A stretch of 64,000 nt of DNA from Roseateles depolymerans (lineage in GTDB: Bacteria > Pseudomonadota > Gammaproteobacteria > Burkholderiales > Burkholderiaceae_C): the NCBI GenBank assembly GCA_003241055.1, contig QFOD01000007.1, forward strand, positions 1-64,000, read 5' to 3'. Below the pieces are notes generated by a model, which searched no databases, had not been told where the DNA came from, and saw nothing but the letters and a program-made list of their open reading frames with translations. This document shows positions 24,308 through 32,944 of the stretch, piece by piece. Each line of letters starts with the position of its first letter. Within the stretch, counting starts at the first letter, position 1. Both the position numbers and the translations under genes were made by a program.

Positions 24308-24742
24308 TTAGGAGCCCGACACCGCCTCGACCTGATCAAAACCAACGTAGCGCGCGATGAAGCGCACGCGCCCACCCTGCTCGAAGGCCTGCGGATCCCA
24401 GTCCCCGACCTCCAGTTGCGCAGCCTGCTCGGCCTTGAAGCGGTAGACCCAGGCAGTCTCGGGGCGGCCGTCCGCCAGCGTGAGGCTCACCTGCACCCGC
24501 TCGTAGTCGGGCCCTTCGAAGGCGTCCAGCCGCTGCCATTCGGCGGCGCCGAGATCGCGGTAGAGCCGGCCCGGCACCTCGCGGCCGGGCGCGGGGCGCA
24601 GGCCGGGATAGTCCTGGCCGCGCACCGGATGGCGGGCATGGTCGGCCAGCACGGCCGGCTCGCCCGCCAGCGCGCGGCCGGTCACGCGCTCCATGATGTC
24701 GGCCCACATCAGCGAGCCGTAGGTGAAGCAGTGGCCGGCCAC
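24308..24742 (-). CDS. gamma-glutamylcyclotransferase-like protein (AIG2/GGCT fold)
   Basis: A protein of about 144 residues. HCFTYGSLMWADIMERVTGR is the substrate-loop signature of the GGCT-like fold. The catalytic-type Glu lies in the RLDAFEGPDYERVQV segment, and KAEQAAQLEVGDWDPQAFEQGG follows. These enzymes cyclise gamma-glutamyl amines to 5-oxoproline; the substrate here is unknown. I chose the GTG at 24742 because the conserved YGS motif starts 8 residues later, leaving a 5-base gap after the fba stop. A downstream ATG (MWADIM) would cut the motif. Confidence 0.8.
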   Translation of the reverse strand: MAGHCFTYGSLMWADIMERVTGRALAGEPAVLADHARHPVRGQDYPGLRPAPGREVPGRLYRDLGAAEWQRLDAFEGPDYERVQVSLTLADGRPETAWVYRFKAEQAAQLEVGDWDPQAFEQGGRVRFIARYVGFDQVEAVSGS

Positions 24743-24747
24743 GGGCG

Positions 24748-25812
24748 TCAGCGCACCTGCTGCGCCAGCTCGCCGCGGGCGTAGGCGGCGGCAATGTCCA
24801 CCAGCGTGCGCCCCTTGATCTTGGCGGCCTGGCCTTCGCAGCCGAACTGCAGGTAGCGCTCCTTGGCGACGGCCTTGGCGGCCTCGCGGGCGGGCTTGAG
24901 CCATTCGCGGGCGTCGAACTTGTCGGGGTTCTCGGCCAGGAACTTGCGCACAGCGCCCGTCATCGCCAGGCGGATGTCGGTGTCGATGTTGATCTTGCGC
25001 ACGCCGTGCTTGATGGCTTCCTGGATCTCCTCGACCGGCACGCCGAAGGTCTCCTTCATCTTGCCGCCGTACTGGTTGATGATGGCCAGCAGCTCCTGCG
25101 GCACGCTGGACGAGCCGTGCATCACCAGGTGGGTGTTGGGGATGCGGGCGTGAATTTCCTTCACGCGGCTGATGGCCAGGATGTCGCCGGTGGGCTTGCG
25201 GCTGAACTTGTAGGCGCCATGGCTGGTGCCGATGGCGATGGCCAGCGCGTCCAGCTGCGTGGCCTTGACGAACTGTGCGGCCTCCTCGGGGTCGGTCAGC
25301 ATCTGGCTGTGATCCAGCTTGCCCACCGCGCCGATGCCGTCTTCCTCGCCGGCATCGCCGGTTTCCAGGTTGCCCAGGCAGCCCAGCTCGCCTTCCACGG
25401 TCACGCCGACCTGGTGGGCCATGTCCACCACCTTGCGAGTGACCTCGACGTTGTAGTCGAAGGAGGACGGAGTCTTGCCGTCGTCCATCAGCGAGCCGTC
25501 CATCATCACCGAGCCAAAGCCCAGGTCGATGGCGCCGGCGCAGACCTTGGGGCTGGTGCCGTGGTCCTGATGCATCACCAGCGGGATGTGCGGGTACATC
25601 TCGGCCGCGGCCTGGATCAGATGCTTGATGAAGGGCTCGCCGGCGTACTTGCGAGCACCGGCGCTGGCCTGCAGGATCACCGGCGCACCGACCTCGTCGG
25701 CCGCGGCCATCACGGCCTGCACCTGCTCAAGGTTGTTCACGTTGAAGGCCGGGATGCCATAGCCGTGTTCGGCGGCATGGTCCAGCAGCTGGCGCATGGA
25801 AACGAGAGGCAT
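24748..25812 (-). CDS. fba: fructose-bisphosphate aldolase, class II
   Basis: A 354-residue zinc-dependent aldolase splitting fructose 1,6-bisphosphate into dihydroxyacetone phosphate and glyceraldehyde 3-phosphate (reversible; glycolysis, gluconeogenesis, Calvin cycle). The PLVMHQDHGTSP segment holds D83/H84, and GELGCLGNLETG, AIGTSHGAYKF, MHGSSSVP and KINIDTDIRLA are characteristic of the CbbA-type subgroup found in beta- and alphaproteobacteria. The open frame extends far upstream, but homologues begin at the ATG at 25812 (MPLVSMRQLL). Confidence 0.96.
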   Translation of the reverse strand: MPLVSMRQLLDHAAEHGYGIPAFNVNNLEQVQAVMAAADEVGAPVILQASAGARKYAGEPFIKHLIQAAAEMYPHIPLVMHQDHGTSPKVCAGAIDLGFGSVMMDGSLMDDGKTPSSFDYNVEVTRKVVDMAHQVGVTVEGELGCLGNLETGDAGEEDGIGAVGKLDHSQMLTDPEEAAQFVKATQLDALAIAIGTSHGAYKFSRKPTGDILAISRVKEIHARIPNTHLVMHGSSSVPQELLAIINQYGGKMKETFGVPVEEIQEAIKHGVRKINIDTDIRLAMTGAVRKFLAENPDKFDAREWLKPAREAAKAVAKERYLQFGCEGQAAKIKGRTLVDIAAAYARGELAQQVR

Positions 25813-25956
25813 GGGAAGTCCCCGATGGAGTTGAAAAAGCTTCTGCGCCGCGGCCCCTGAAACTCGCTGTAACCGCGCCGTAACTGGTGCCAATTCTAGA
25901 GAGTCAGGGGCCGCCCCAGCCCCCTTGAATGCCGGGAGCGCCACAATGCGCCTCCC

Positions 25957-26976
25957 ATGACCCGGCTCAGCTTCGACCACCTCACGCTCTGGATCACTGC
26001 CGCGGCGAGCGAGCACTCCCACGACCTGGCCGCGCATGTGGAGGAGCGCACCGGCGCCAGCCGCCGCGCGGCGATGGCCGCGCTGCGCCGTCTCACCGAG
26101 GCCGGCTGGCTGGTGCGCAGCGGCAGCGCGCGCCGGCCGGTCTACGGGCCCGGCGCACTGCGCCAGGTGGCGCGCAGCTACACGCTGCACGGCCTGCAGG
26201 AAGACCTGCCCTGGCAGCGCGACTTCGCGCCCCACTTCGACCTGCCTCGCCATGTGGAGCGCATGATTCGCCACGGCTTCACCGAGCTGGTGAACAACGC
26301 GGCCGACCACAGCGGCGGCACCAGCGTGACCGTGTCCCTGCGCCAGACGCCCACCCATGTGCAGCTGCTGGTCAGCGACGATGGCATCGGCGTGTTCGAC
26401 AAGATCTGCACCGCCTTCAGCCTGGAAGACCCGCAGCACGCGATGCTGGAGCTCAGCAAGGGCCGGCTCACCAGCAGCCCCGACGCCCACACCGGCCGCG
26501 GCCTGTTCTTCAGCAGCCAGCTGGCCGACGTGTTCGACATCCACGCCAACAACACCGCCTACCAGCGCCGCGCCTGGGAGAGCGCCGGCTGGCGGCGCGG
26601 CAAGGCGCTGCCGCGCCAGGGCAGTTCCATCTACATGGCCATCGCGCTGAACACCACGCGCTCGCTGGACGCGGTGATGGAGGCCTGGAGCCTGGCCGGC
26701 GACGGCATCGAGTTCGACCAGACCCGCGTACAGCTGCGCCTGCTGGCCGGCGAGGGCCAGCCGCTGGACTCGCGCGCGCAGGCCCGCCGCGTCGGCCTGC
26801 GGCTGACCACCTTCAGGCGCGCGGAGATCGACTTCGACGGCGTCACCGACGTGGGTCACGGCTTCACCGACGAGCTGTTCCGGGTGTTCGCCAAGGCCCA
26901 TCCGCAGATCGAACTGGTGCCCACCAACATGACGCCGAGGATCGCCGCTCTGGTGAAAAGCGCACGTTCGGGCTGA
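25957..26976 (+). CDS. winged-helix / GHKL ATPase / DUF4325 fusion protein
   Basis: A 339-residue regulator with three parts. Residues 1-75 form a winged helix-like DNA-binding domain (RTGASRRAAMAALRRLTEAGWLVRSGSARRPVYGPG). Residues about 95-215 form a GHKL ATPase: N-box E110..N113-N114 (TELVNNAADHSGG), G1 DDGIG at 141-145, G2 in HTGRGLFFSSQLAD. Residues about 262-330 form a STAS-like DUF4325 module (VGLRLTTFRRAEIDFDGV, GHGFTDELFRVFAKAHP). It resembles an anti-sigma-factor-kinase/antagonist pair fused to a DNA reader. No histidine phosphorylation site is visible. It is monocistronic or co-transcribed with the next gene, 45 bases on. Target unknown. Confidence 0.82.
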   Translation: MTRLSFDHLTLWITAAASEHSHDLAAHVEERTGASRRAAMAALRRLTEAGWLVRSGSARRPVYGPGALRQVARSYTLHGLQEDLPWQRDFAPHFDLPRHVERMIRHGFTELVNNAADHSGGTSVTVSLRQTPTHVQLLVSDDGIGVFDKICTAFSLEDPQHAMLELSKGRLTSSPDAHTGRGLFFSSQLADVFDIHANNTAYQRRAWESAGWRRGKALPRQGSSIYMAIALNTTRSLDAVMEAWSLAGDGIEFDQTRVQLRLLAGEGQPLDSRAQARRVGLRLTTFRRAEIDFDGVTDVGHGFTDELFRVFAKAHPQIELVPTNMTPRIAALVKSARSG

Positions 26977-27021
26977 ACCCGGCCCGGCATCGCCTCGCGC
27001 TGCATGCCAAGATGCCGCGCC

Positions 27022-27891
27022 ATGTTGGCGCTGCCCCTGCTGATCGCACTGAGCCTGCTGGCCCCGGTTGCCAGCCAGGCGCAGGAGCTGCCACGCCTGC
27101 ACTGGGTGATCACCGACGCGCCGCCCAGCGTGATCACCGACGGACCGCTGCAGGGCGAAGGCTATGTGCAGAAGCTGCTGAGCGAGCTGCTGGTGCCCGG
27201 CCTGCCTGACTGGCGGCACGAGGTACAGGTGGGCTCAGGCCTGCGCATCCTGCGCGACCTCGCCAGCCGCCCCAATGCCTGCACGCCCTACATGACGCGT
27301 ACCCCCGCACGCGCCGCCCAGTTCCACCTGTCGCGCCCCTGGATACGCTACCTGCCGGTCGGTGTGGTCATGCGTCGGGACGCCCCCGGGCGCCCCTCTG
27401 CCGGCACACCGCTGTCATTGGCCGATTACCTCGCGTCCACCGCGCGGCCGCGGGTCGCCGTGGTGGCTGGCCGCTCCTACACGCCGGCGCTGGACGCGGT
27501 GCTGGCACGCACGCCGGCCCAGGTCCACGGCCTGCCGCTGACCCGGGCGACCCGCTCGGTGCTGGCCATGATCGTGAGCCGCCGCGATGTCGACGCCACG
27601 CTGGTGGGCGATCTCGAGCTGAGCTACTTCGAGCGGCTGCACCCGGAGTGGCGCAACCAGCTGGTGTGGCTGCCGCTCAAGGAGCAGCCGTCCGAGCCGC
27701 TGATGGGCGCCGTGGGCTGCGCACGCACCGCCGAAGGTCGACGCATCATCCGGGCCGTCAACAAGCTGCTGGAGCAGCCGCGCGTGCTGGCGGATGCCCA
27801 GCGCTACTACGAGCACTGGCTGCCGCCGGCCAGCCTGGAGAGACTCCGGCGCGAACGAATGGAAGCGCCGGCGCCCACCAGCCCACACTGA
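27022..27891 (+). CDS. periplasmic solute-binding-like protein (SBP family 3 / TIGR02285 type)
   Basis: A 289-residue protein with a clear signal peptide (ALPLLIALSLLAPVASQAQE). The mature part follows the type II periplasmic binding fold (LHWVITDAPPSVITDGPLQGEGYVQKLLSELL, RPWIRYLPVGVVMRRD, RVAVVAGRSYTPALDAVL, DVDATLVGDLELSYF). No permease or ATPase gene is adjacent, so a sensory or orphan role is more likely than transport. The ATG at 27022 is used; another in-frame ATG at 27004 would place charged residues ahead of the signal. Confidence 0.75.
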   Translation: MLALPLLIALSLLAPVASQAQELPRLHWVITDAPPSVITDGPLQGEGYVQKLLSELLVPGLPDWRHEVQVGSGLRILRDLASRPNACTPYMTRTPARAAQFHLSRPWIRYLPVGVVMRRDAPGRPSAGTPLSLADYLASTARPRVAVVAGRSYTPALDAVLARTPAQVHGLPLTRATRSVLAMIVSRRDVDATLVGDLELSYFERLHPEWRNQLVWLPLKEQPSEPLMGAVGCARTAEGRRIIRAVNKLLEQPRVLADAQRYYEHWLPPASLERLRRERMEAPAPTSPH

Positions 27892-27894
27892 GCC

Positions 27895-28797
27895 TCAGCC
27901 CGGCCTGCGCAGCTGCGGCACCGGCGGCGCCGCGATGCGCGGGCCGTCGAATCCCGTCACCTGCCCGAAGCGGCCACCATCCTCGCGGGCCCAGTCCTCG
28001 GCCCAGACCGGCATCTCGGCCGGCTCGCGGCCGACGAAGTTCCACCACAGCAGCGGCGCAGGCTGGAAGGGCTCGCCGCCCAGCAGCAGCAGGCGCGACG
28101 CGGCCGCGCAGCGCAGCTCAGCCGCCGGGCAACCCGGCGCCACATAGAGCAGCTCGCCGGGCACCACGCGCTCCACCGCGTCATGCCCCTCCAGCGCCAG
28201 CTCCACCTCGCCCTCCAGCACCATGAAGCCATGCTCATGGTCGGGCGCCAGCGCCAGCCGCGCGCAGGCCGGGCCGCTGGCGGCGAGGTCCACGCCCAGC
28301 AGCGGTGTGAAGCTGGGCACCGGCGAGCGCTGGCCGCCGAACTCGCCGATCAGCAGCGTCGCGTCCCAGCCCTGCTCCAGCGTGAGGCGCGGCAGCTCGG
28401 CGAAATGCTGGAAGCTGGGGGCGCCGTCCCGCTCGGCATCCGGCAGCGCGATCCACAGCTGCGCGAGATGGATGCGTTCCGTCAGCGATTCCTCGCTGTG
28501 GCTGATGCCGTGGCCAGCCGTCATCAGGTTGACCTGGCCCGGGCGCAGCACCTGCTCGGAGCCCAGACTGTCGCGGTGCAGCACCTCACCCTCGATCATC
28601 CAGCTGAAGGTGGCCAGGCCGGTGTGCGGATGCGGGCCGACCTTCATGCGGCGCTCGGGCGGCAGGTCGCCGGGGCCGGCGTGGTCCGCAAAGCACCAGG
28701 CCCCCACCGTGCGGCGGCCGCGATTGGGCAGCGCGCGGCGCACCGGCAGGCCGCCGACGTCGCTGATGTGGCTGTGCAGGCGTTCGATCAGCATCAC
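27895..28797 (-). CDS. pirin family protein
   Basis: A 300-residue bicupin. The metal site residues are present as H56 and H58 (GPHPHTG), H100 (HGISH) and E102 (SEES). PVRRALPNRGRRTVGAWCFADHAGPGD is the usual N-terminal signature, and the C-terminal cupin (HGFMVLEGEVELALEG) follows. Bacterial pirins can have quercetinase activity or act as redox-sensitive regulators; which applies is unknown. The start overlaps the FMN reductase stop by 4 bases. Confidence 0.9.
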   Translation of the reverse strand: MMLIERLHSHISDVGGLPVRRALPNRGRRTVGAWCFADHAGPGDLPPERRMKVGPHPHTGLATFSWMIEGEVLHRDSLGSEQVLRPGQVNLMTAGHGISHSEESLTERIHLAQLWIALPDAERDGAPSFQHFAELPRLTLEQGWDATLLIGEFGGQRSPVPSFTPLLGVDLAASGPACARLALAPDHEHGFMVLEGEVELALEGHDAVERVVPGELLYVAPGCPAAELRCAAASRLLLLGGEPFQPAPLLWWNFVGREPAEMPVWAEDWAREDGGRFGQVTGFDGPRIAAPPVPQLRRPG

Positions 28798-29351
28798 GTG
28801 CTCCGCTGCTTCACGTGCGCGGCAAAGCCGGCCACATAGGTGCGCAGCTGCGCGATCAGCTTGTCGTCCGTCAGCCGGCCCTCGGCATCGAAGGCGGCGG
28901 TCGCGCCGGACACCATCAGCCGGCCGCCGAACCAGCAGTCGCAGCCGAAGGCGCGCAGCACGCCCAGCATCGCGTCCTGGGCCAGGATGGTGCCGAAGCC
29001 GCCCGGCGTCGCGCCGACCACGGCCACCGGCTTGCCGCCAAACAGCCGCGCGCCCTCGCCGCTCGGCCGGGACAGCCAGTCCAGCCCGTTCTTCAGCACG
29101 CCGGGGATGGAGTTGTTGTATTCGGGCGTGGCAATCAGCACGCCGTCGGCCGCACGGATGGCCTCGCGCAGCGTGGTCACGGCTGCGGGAATGCCCTGGG
29201 TAGCCTCCTCGTCACCGTCGTACAGCGGGATGCCGTGCAGCGTGTGCAGCTCCAGCGCGACGCCGTCGGGCGCCAGCGCCGCGGCCGCGCGCAGCAGGGC
29301 GGTGTTGAGGGAGGCGCGGCGCAGGCTGCCGCTGAGGGCGATCAGTTTCAT
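28794..29351 (-). CDS. NAD(P)H-dependent FMN reductase
   Basis: A 185-residue flavodoxin-fold reductase (FMN_red family). The phosphate loop is GSLRRASLNTAL near the N terminus, and the flavin-binding TPEYNNSIPGVLKNGLDWLSR segment follows, with VGATPGGFG after it. It probably reduces FMN, quinones or azo compounds with NAD(P)H. The ATG at 29351 overlaps the stop of the upstream secreted-protein gene (ATGA), and its own stop overlaps the pirin start, so these three genes are one operon, perhaps for redox stress (inference). Confidence 0.9.
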   Translation of the reverse strand: MKLIALSGSLRRASLNTALLRAAAALAPDGVALELHTLHGIPLYDGDEEATQGIPAAVTTLREAIRAADGVLIATPEYNNSIPGVLKNGLDWLSRPSGEGARLFGGKPVAVVGATPGGFGTILAQDAMLGVLRAFGCDCWFGGRLMVSGATAAFDAEGRLTDDKLIAQLRTYVAGFAAHVKQRST

Positions 29352-29785
29352 GATGAGTAGGGTGTCGCCGGCTGGGGCGACCGACATGAGAAGACGAAGG
29401 AAACGGGGCCGAAGCGCTGCGTCACGCCCAGCGGGCCGCCCATGCGGGCGATGAACAGCTCGCCGTCCAGCCTGCGCCGTAGCGCCAGTTGAGACCATTC
29501 ATGCGGCGCACGCGACACCCGCAGGTAGACCCAGTCGTAGTCCGAAAGATCGGTGGGCTCGTCCACCCGCGCCTGCCACACGGCGGCCTCGGGCTCGACG
29601 ACCGCGCCGCCGCAGCGCTGCAGCACCTCCTGGCGCAGTGCGTCGCCGGCCTGGGGGCCAGCCGTGGCGCTCGTGCGCCCGGCCGGCGGCCAGGCCACCC
29701 AGTCCTGGGCCGATGCAGCCGCCGCGGCCACCATGCCGGCCAGGGCCAGGCCACAGCTCCACAGGATCGGGCGCATGCGCTTCAT
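29348..29785 (-). CDS. small exported protein, hypothetical
   Basis: A 145-residue protein with a signal peptide (ILWSCGLALAGMVAAAAASAQDW). The mature part has two cysteines (QRCGG, FSCRS) and a beta-rich second half (TDLSDYDWVYLRVSRAPHEWSQLALRRRLDGELFIARMGG). No known domain. First gene of the overlapping operon with the FMN reductase and pirin. Confidence 0.65.
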   Translation of the reverse strand: MKRMRPILWSCGLALAGMVAAAAASAQDWVAWPPAGRTSATAGPQAGDALRQEVLQRCGGAVVEPEAAVWQARVDEPTDLSDYDWVYLRVSRAPHEWSQLALRRRLDGELFIARMGGPLGVTQRFGPVSFVFSCRSPQPATPYSS

Positions 29786-29825
29786 GACCCCATTCTGGCG
29801 CAGCCGCCGTGGCCGCGAGCCCCGC

Positions 29826-32174
29826 TCAGCGCCGCACCCGCCAGCGGGTCAGCAGCAGGGCGTTAGCCACCACCGACACGCTGGAGAAGGCCATGGCCGC
29901 GCCGGCCAGCATGGGGCTGAGGGCGCCCAGCGCCGCCAGCGGAATGCCCACCACGTTGTATGCAAAGGCCCAGAACAGGTTCTGGCGGATCTTGGCCACC
30001 GTGCGGCGCGACACCGCGATCGCATCGGCCACCAGCTCGGGCTCGCCGCGCATCAGCGTGACGGCCGCCGCCGCCATCGCGACCTCGGTGCCGGTGGACA
30101 TCGCAAAGCCCACATCGGCCGCGGCCAGCGCGGGCGCGTCGTTCAGGCCGTCGCCCACCATGCCGGTGCGGCCCTGGGCGCGCAGCTGCGCGACGATGCG
30201 CGCCTTGTCCTCGGGCAGCACCTCGGCGTGCACCTCGTCGATGCCCAGACGGCTCGCCACGGCCTCGGCCGCCGCGCGGTGGTCGCCGCTGATCAGCACG
30301 CAGCGCAGGCCCAGCGCGTGCAGCGCGGCCACCGCGTCGGCCGCGCCGGGCTTGAGCTCGTCGCCAAAGGCCAGCCAGCCCAGCACGGCCGGTGCCTCGC
30401 CCAGCCGCACCAGCCAGGACAGGCTGCGCCCCTGGGCGCGCTGCGCGTCGGCCTCGGGCGCGTCGGGCAGCACAAAGCCCAGGCTCTGCAGCCAGGCCGA
30501 CGAGCCCAGCGCATGGGTCGCGCCGCCCACCTCACCCTGCACACCCCGGCCGGGCACGCCGCGCAGCGCGGCGGCCGGCGTCACCACCAGGCCGGCTGCC
30601 TGGGCCGCGTCGCGCACGGCGGCGGCTAGCGGGTGCTCGCTGCCGGCCTGCAGCGCGGCGGCCACGGCCAGCAGCTCGGGCGCGCCGCCCTGGGCCACCA
30701 GCCGGGGCTGGCCCTGGGTCAGCGTGCCGGTCTTGTCGAAGGCGACGATCTGCAGCGTGCGCGCCAGCTCCAGCGCCTCGGCGTCCTTGATGAGGATGCC
30801 ACCGCGCGCCGCCGCGCCCATGCCGGCCATCAGCGCGGCCGGCGTCGCCAGCCCCAGCGCGCAGGGGCAGGCGATCACCAGCACCGCCACCGCATGCAGC
30901 AGGGCCTGGCGCCAGTCGCCCGCCGCCAGGCCCCAGCCCATCAGCGTCAGCACGGCCAGCGCGACGACGGCGGGCACGAACACCGCCGCCACCCGGTCCA
31001 CCAGCCGCTGTATCGGCGCCTTGGCGCCCTGGGCCTGCTCCACTAGCCGCGCGATGCGGGCCAGGCGCGACTCCGCACCCAGCGCGGTGCAACGGATCTC
31101 CAGCAGCCCTTCGCCGTTCAGCGAACCGCCGGTCACCGCATCGCCCGGCGCCTTGGGCACGGGCAGGCTCTCGCCGGTGATCAGCGACTCGTCCAGCGCG
31201 CTGTGCCCGCTGGTGATGAGGCCGTCCACCGGCAGCCGCTCGCCGGGCCGCACCCGCACCACATCGCCCACGCTGAGCTGGGCCAGCGGCAGTTCCTGCT
31301 CCTGGCCGGCGCGCAGCACGCGGGCCGTCTCGGGCTGCAGCCGGGCCATCGCGCGTATCGCCGCGCCGGTGCCGCGCTTGGCGCGCGCCTCGAGCCACTT
31401 GCCCAGCAGCACCAGCGTGATGACCACGGCGGCGGATTCGAAATAGAGATCGTGGGTGTCGGGGCCCTCGGTCAGCAGTGTGTAGAGCGAGAGCCCGAAC
31501 GCGGCGGAGGTTCCCAGCGCCACCAGCAGGTCCATGTTGCCGCTGCGGTCGCGCAGCGCGCGCCAGCCGGCGGCGTAGAAGCGCGCACCCAGGCCGAACT
31601 GCACGGGCAGCGCCAGCGCCAGCTGCCACCAGCCACTCAGCATCAGGTGGTGGCCGCCCAGCGCCAGCAGCATGGGCGCCACCAGCGGCAGGCTCAGCAG
31701 CCCGCCGATCAGCACCGGCCAGCCGGTCTGGGCCCAGGGCTGCGACACCTCGCCACGGCCCGGCAGATCGCCCTCGACCTGCGACGGATAGCCGGCCTTG
31801 GCCAGCGCGGCCAGCAGCGTGGCCACGTCCGCATCGCCCAGCAGCTCGACCCGGGCGGTCTCGTTGGCCAGGTTGACCTCGGCGGCCAGCACACCCGGCT
31901 GCTTCAGCAGCGTCCGCTCCACGCGGCCGACGCAGCTGGCGCAGGTCATGCTCGACACGTTCAGCCGCAAGACCTGGCGCCGTACCGCATAGCCGGCGCG
32001 CTCCACGGCGGCCACCAGCGGCGCGGCAGCAGCCTCACCGTCCACCCAGGCGGTCTCGCTGGCCAGATTCACGCGGGCATCGGCCACGCCGGGCACGCCG
32101 CGCAGCGCCTTCTCCACACGCGCCACGCAGGAGGCGCAACTCAGGCCGCTGAGCGGCAGGCTTTGGGTGCTCAT
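29826..32174 (-). CDS. copA: copper-translocating P-type ATPase
   Basis: A 782-residue P1B ATPase exporting Cu(I) from the cytoplasm. Two N-terminal heavy-metal-associated domains carry LSCASC and MTCASC. The membrane metal site is CPC in VIACPCALGLATP (about residue 436). DKTGTLTQG holds the phosphorylated Asp (about 480). The nucleotide-binding HP pair is in SEHPLAAA, and the hinge is MVGDGLNDAPAL. The true start is the ATG at 32174; a GTG six bases earlier is in frame. It is divergent from the CopZ-like gene. No CueR-type site was recognised in the short intergenic region. Confidence 0.95.
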   Translation of the reverse strand: MSTQSLPLSGLSCASCVARVEKALRGVPGVADARVNLASETAWVDGEAAAAPLVAAVERAGYAVRRQVLRLNVSSMTCASCVGRVERTLLKQPGVLAAEVNLANETARVELLGDADVATLLAALAKAGYPSQVEGDLPGRGEVSQPWAQTGWPVLIGGLLSLPLVAPMLLALGGHHLMLSGWWQLALALPVQFGLGARFYAAGWRALRDRSGNMDLLVALGTSAAFGLSLYTLLTEGPDTHDLYFESAAVVITLVLLGKWLEARAKRGTGAAIRAMARLQPETARVLRAGQEQELPLAQLSVGDVVRVRPGERLPVDGLITSGHSALDESLITGESLPVPKAPGDAVTGGSLNGEGLLEIRCTALGAESRLARIARLVEQAQGAKAPIQRLVDRVAAVFVPAVVALAVLTLMGWGLAAGDWRQALLHAVAVLVIACPCALGLATPAALMAGMGAAARGGILIKDAEALELARTLQIVAFDKTGTLTQGQPRLVAQGGAPELLAVAAALQAGSEHPLAAAVRDAAQAAGLVVTPAAALRGVPGRGVQGEVGGATHALGSSAWLQSLGFVLPDAPEADAQRAQGRSLSWLVRLGEAPAVLGWLAFGDELKPGAADAVAALHALGLRCVLISGDHRAAAEAVASRLGIDEVHAEVLPEDKARIVAQLRAQGRTGMVGDGLNDAPALAAADVGFAMSTGTEVAMAAAAVTLMRGEPELVADAIAVSRRTVAKIRQNLFWAFAYNVVGIPLAALGALSPMLAGAAMAFSSVSVVANALLLTRWRVRR

Positions 32175-32230
32175 GGCCACAGTATGCGCACTAGGATCGT
32201 GGTCTACGTTGATCTGCCACAGTCGACCCC

Positions 32231-32434
32231 ATGACCTACGAGTTCATCCTGCCCGACATGAGCTGCGGCCACTGCGTCGCCGCCATCACCGAAGCCGTCC
32301 AGCAGGCCGACCCGGCCGCCACGCTGGCCATCAACCGCGAGGCCAAGAGCGCCCAGGTCGACAGCCAGCTGCCGCGCGAGACGCTGGTGGCGGTGCTGAC
32401 CGAGGCCGGCTACCCGCCGGCGGCCGCGGCCTGA
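32231..32434 (+). CDS. copZ: CopZ-like copper chaperone (HMA domain)
   Basis: A 67-residue ferredoxin-like heavy-metal-associated domain with the metal-binding motif MSCGHC (C12, C15), which carries Cu(I) in the cytoplasm to CopA. It is divergent from copA with 56 bases between starts. Its 3' end overlaps the convergent gluconokinase gene by 25 bases. Confidence 0.9.
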   Translation: MTYEFILPDMSCGHCVAAITEAVQQADPAATLAINREAKSAQVDSQLPRETLVAVLTEAGYPPAAAA

Positions 32435-32925
32435 GGCGCGAGCGCCGCGGCGATGCGCTCGACCAGCGCGTCCAGCGGCGCGCTGCCGTCCAGCGTCAGC
32501 ACGCCGGGTTCGCTGTCGGGCGGCTCCAGCGTGTCGAACTGGCTGGCCACCAGGCCGGCCGGAAAGAAGTGGGCGCCGCGCCCCTGCACGCGCGCCAGGG
32601 CGGTTTCGGGCGTCAGCGCCAGGTAGGCAAAGCGCAGCGCCGGCACGGCGGCGCGCAGCTGCTCGCGGTAGGCGCGCTTGAGTGCCGAGCAGCTCAGCAC
32701 CGCCCCACCGGGCCGGGCGGCCAGCTCGCCCGCCAGCTGCGCCAGCCAGCCGTGGCGATCGGCGTCGGTCAGAGGCTGGCCGGCCTGCATCTTCGCGACG
32801 CTGGCCGGCGGGTGGAAGGCATCGCCCTCGATGAAGGGCAGGCCAAGCCTCGCCGCGACGCGCGTGCCGACCGCGGACTTGCCGCAGCCGGCCACGCCCA
32901 TCACGACGAGATGAAGAATGCCCAT
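32410..32925 (-). CDS. gntK: gluconokinase
   Basis: A protein of about 171 residues that phosphorylates gluconate to 6-phosphogluconate. The P-loop is GVAGCGKS (10-17), followed by FIEGDAFHPPASVAKMQAGQPLTDADRHGWL and VLSCSALKRAYREQLR, the GntK signature. An in-frame ATG at 32934 is an alternative start. No Entner-Doudoroff gene is adjacent. It lies 10-20 bases downstream of iorB on the same strand, which may be incidental. Confidence 0.92.
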   Translation of the reverse strand: MGILHLVVMGVAGCGKSAVGTRVAARLGLPFIEGDAFHPPASVAKMQAGQPLTDADRHGWLAQLAGELAARPGGAVLSCSALKRAYREQLRAAVPALRFAYLALTPETALARVQGRGAHFFPAGLVASQFDTLEPPDSEPGVLTLDGSAPLDALVERIAAALAPQAAAAGG

Positions 32926-32944
32926 GGCGGGCATTCTCGGTGCT

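Noticed and set aside
24748..27219. A long fba frame extended upstream by more than 450 codons
   Set aside because: The extension is antisense to the winged-helix/ATPase gene and has shadow-like composition; the family start is the ATG at 25812.
32175..32230. A CueR/MerR-type operator between copA and copZ
   Set aside because: No convincing inverted repeat with the expected promoter spacing could be found in the short region.
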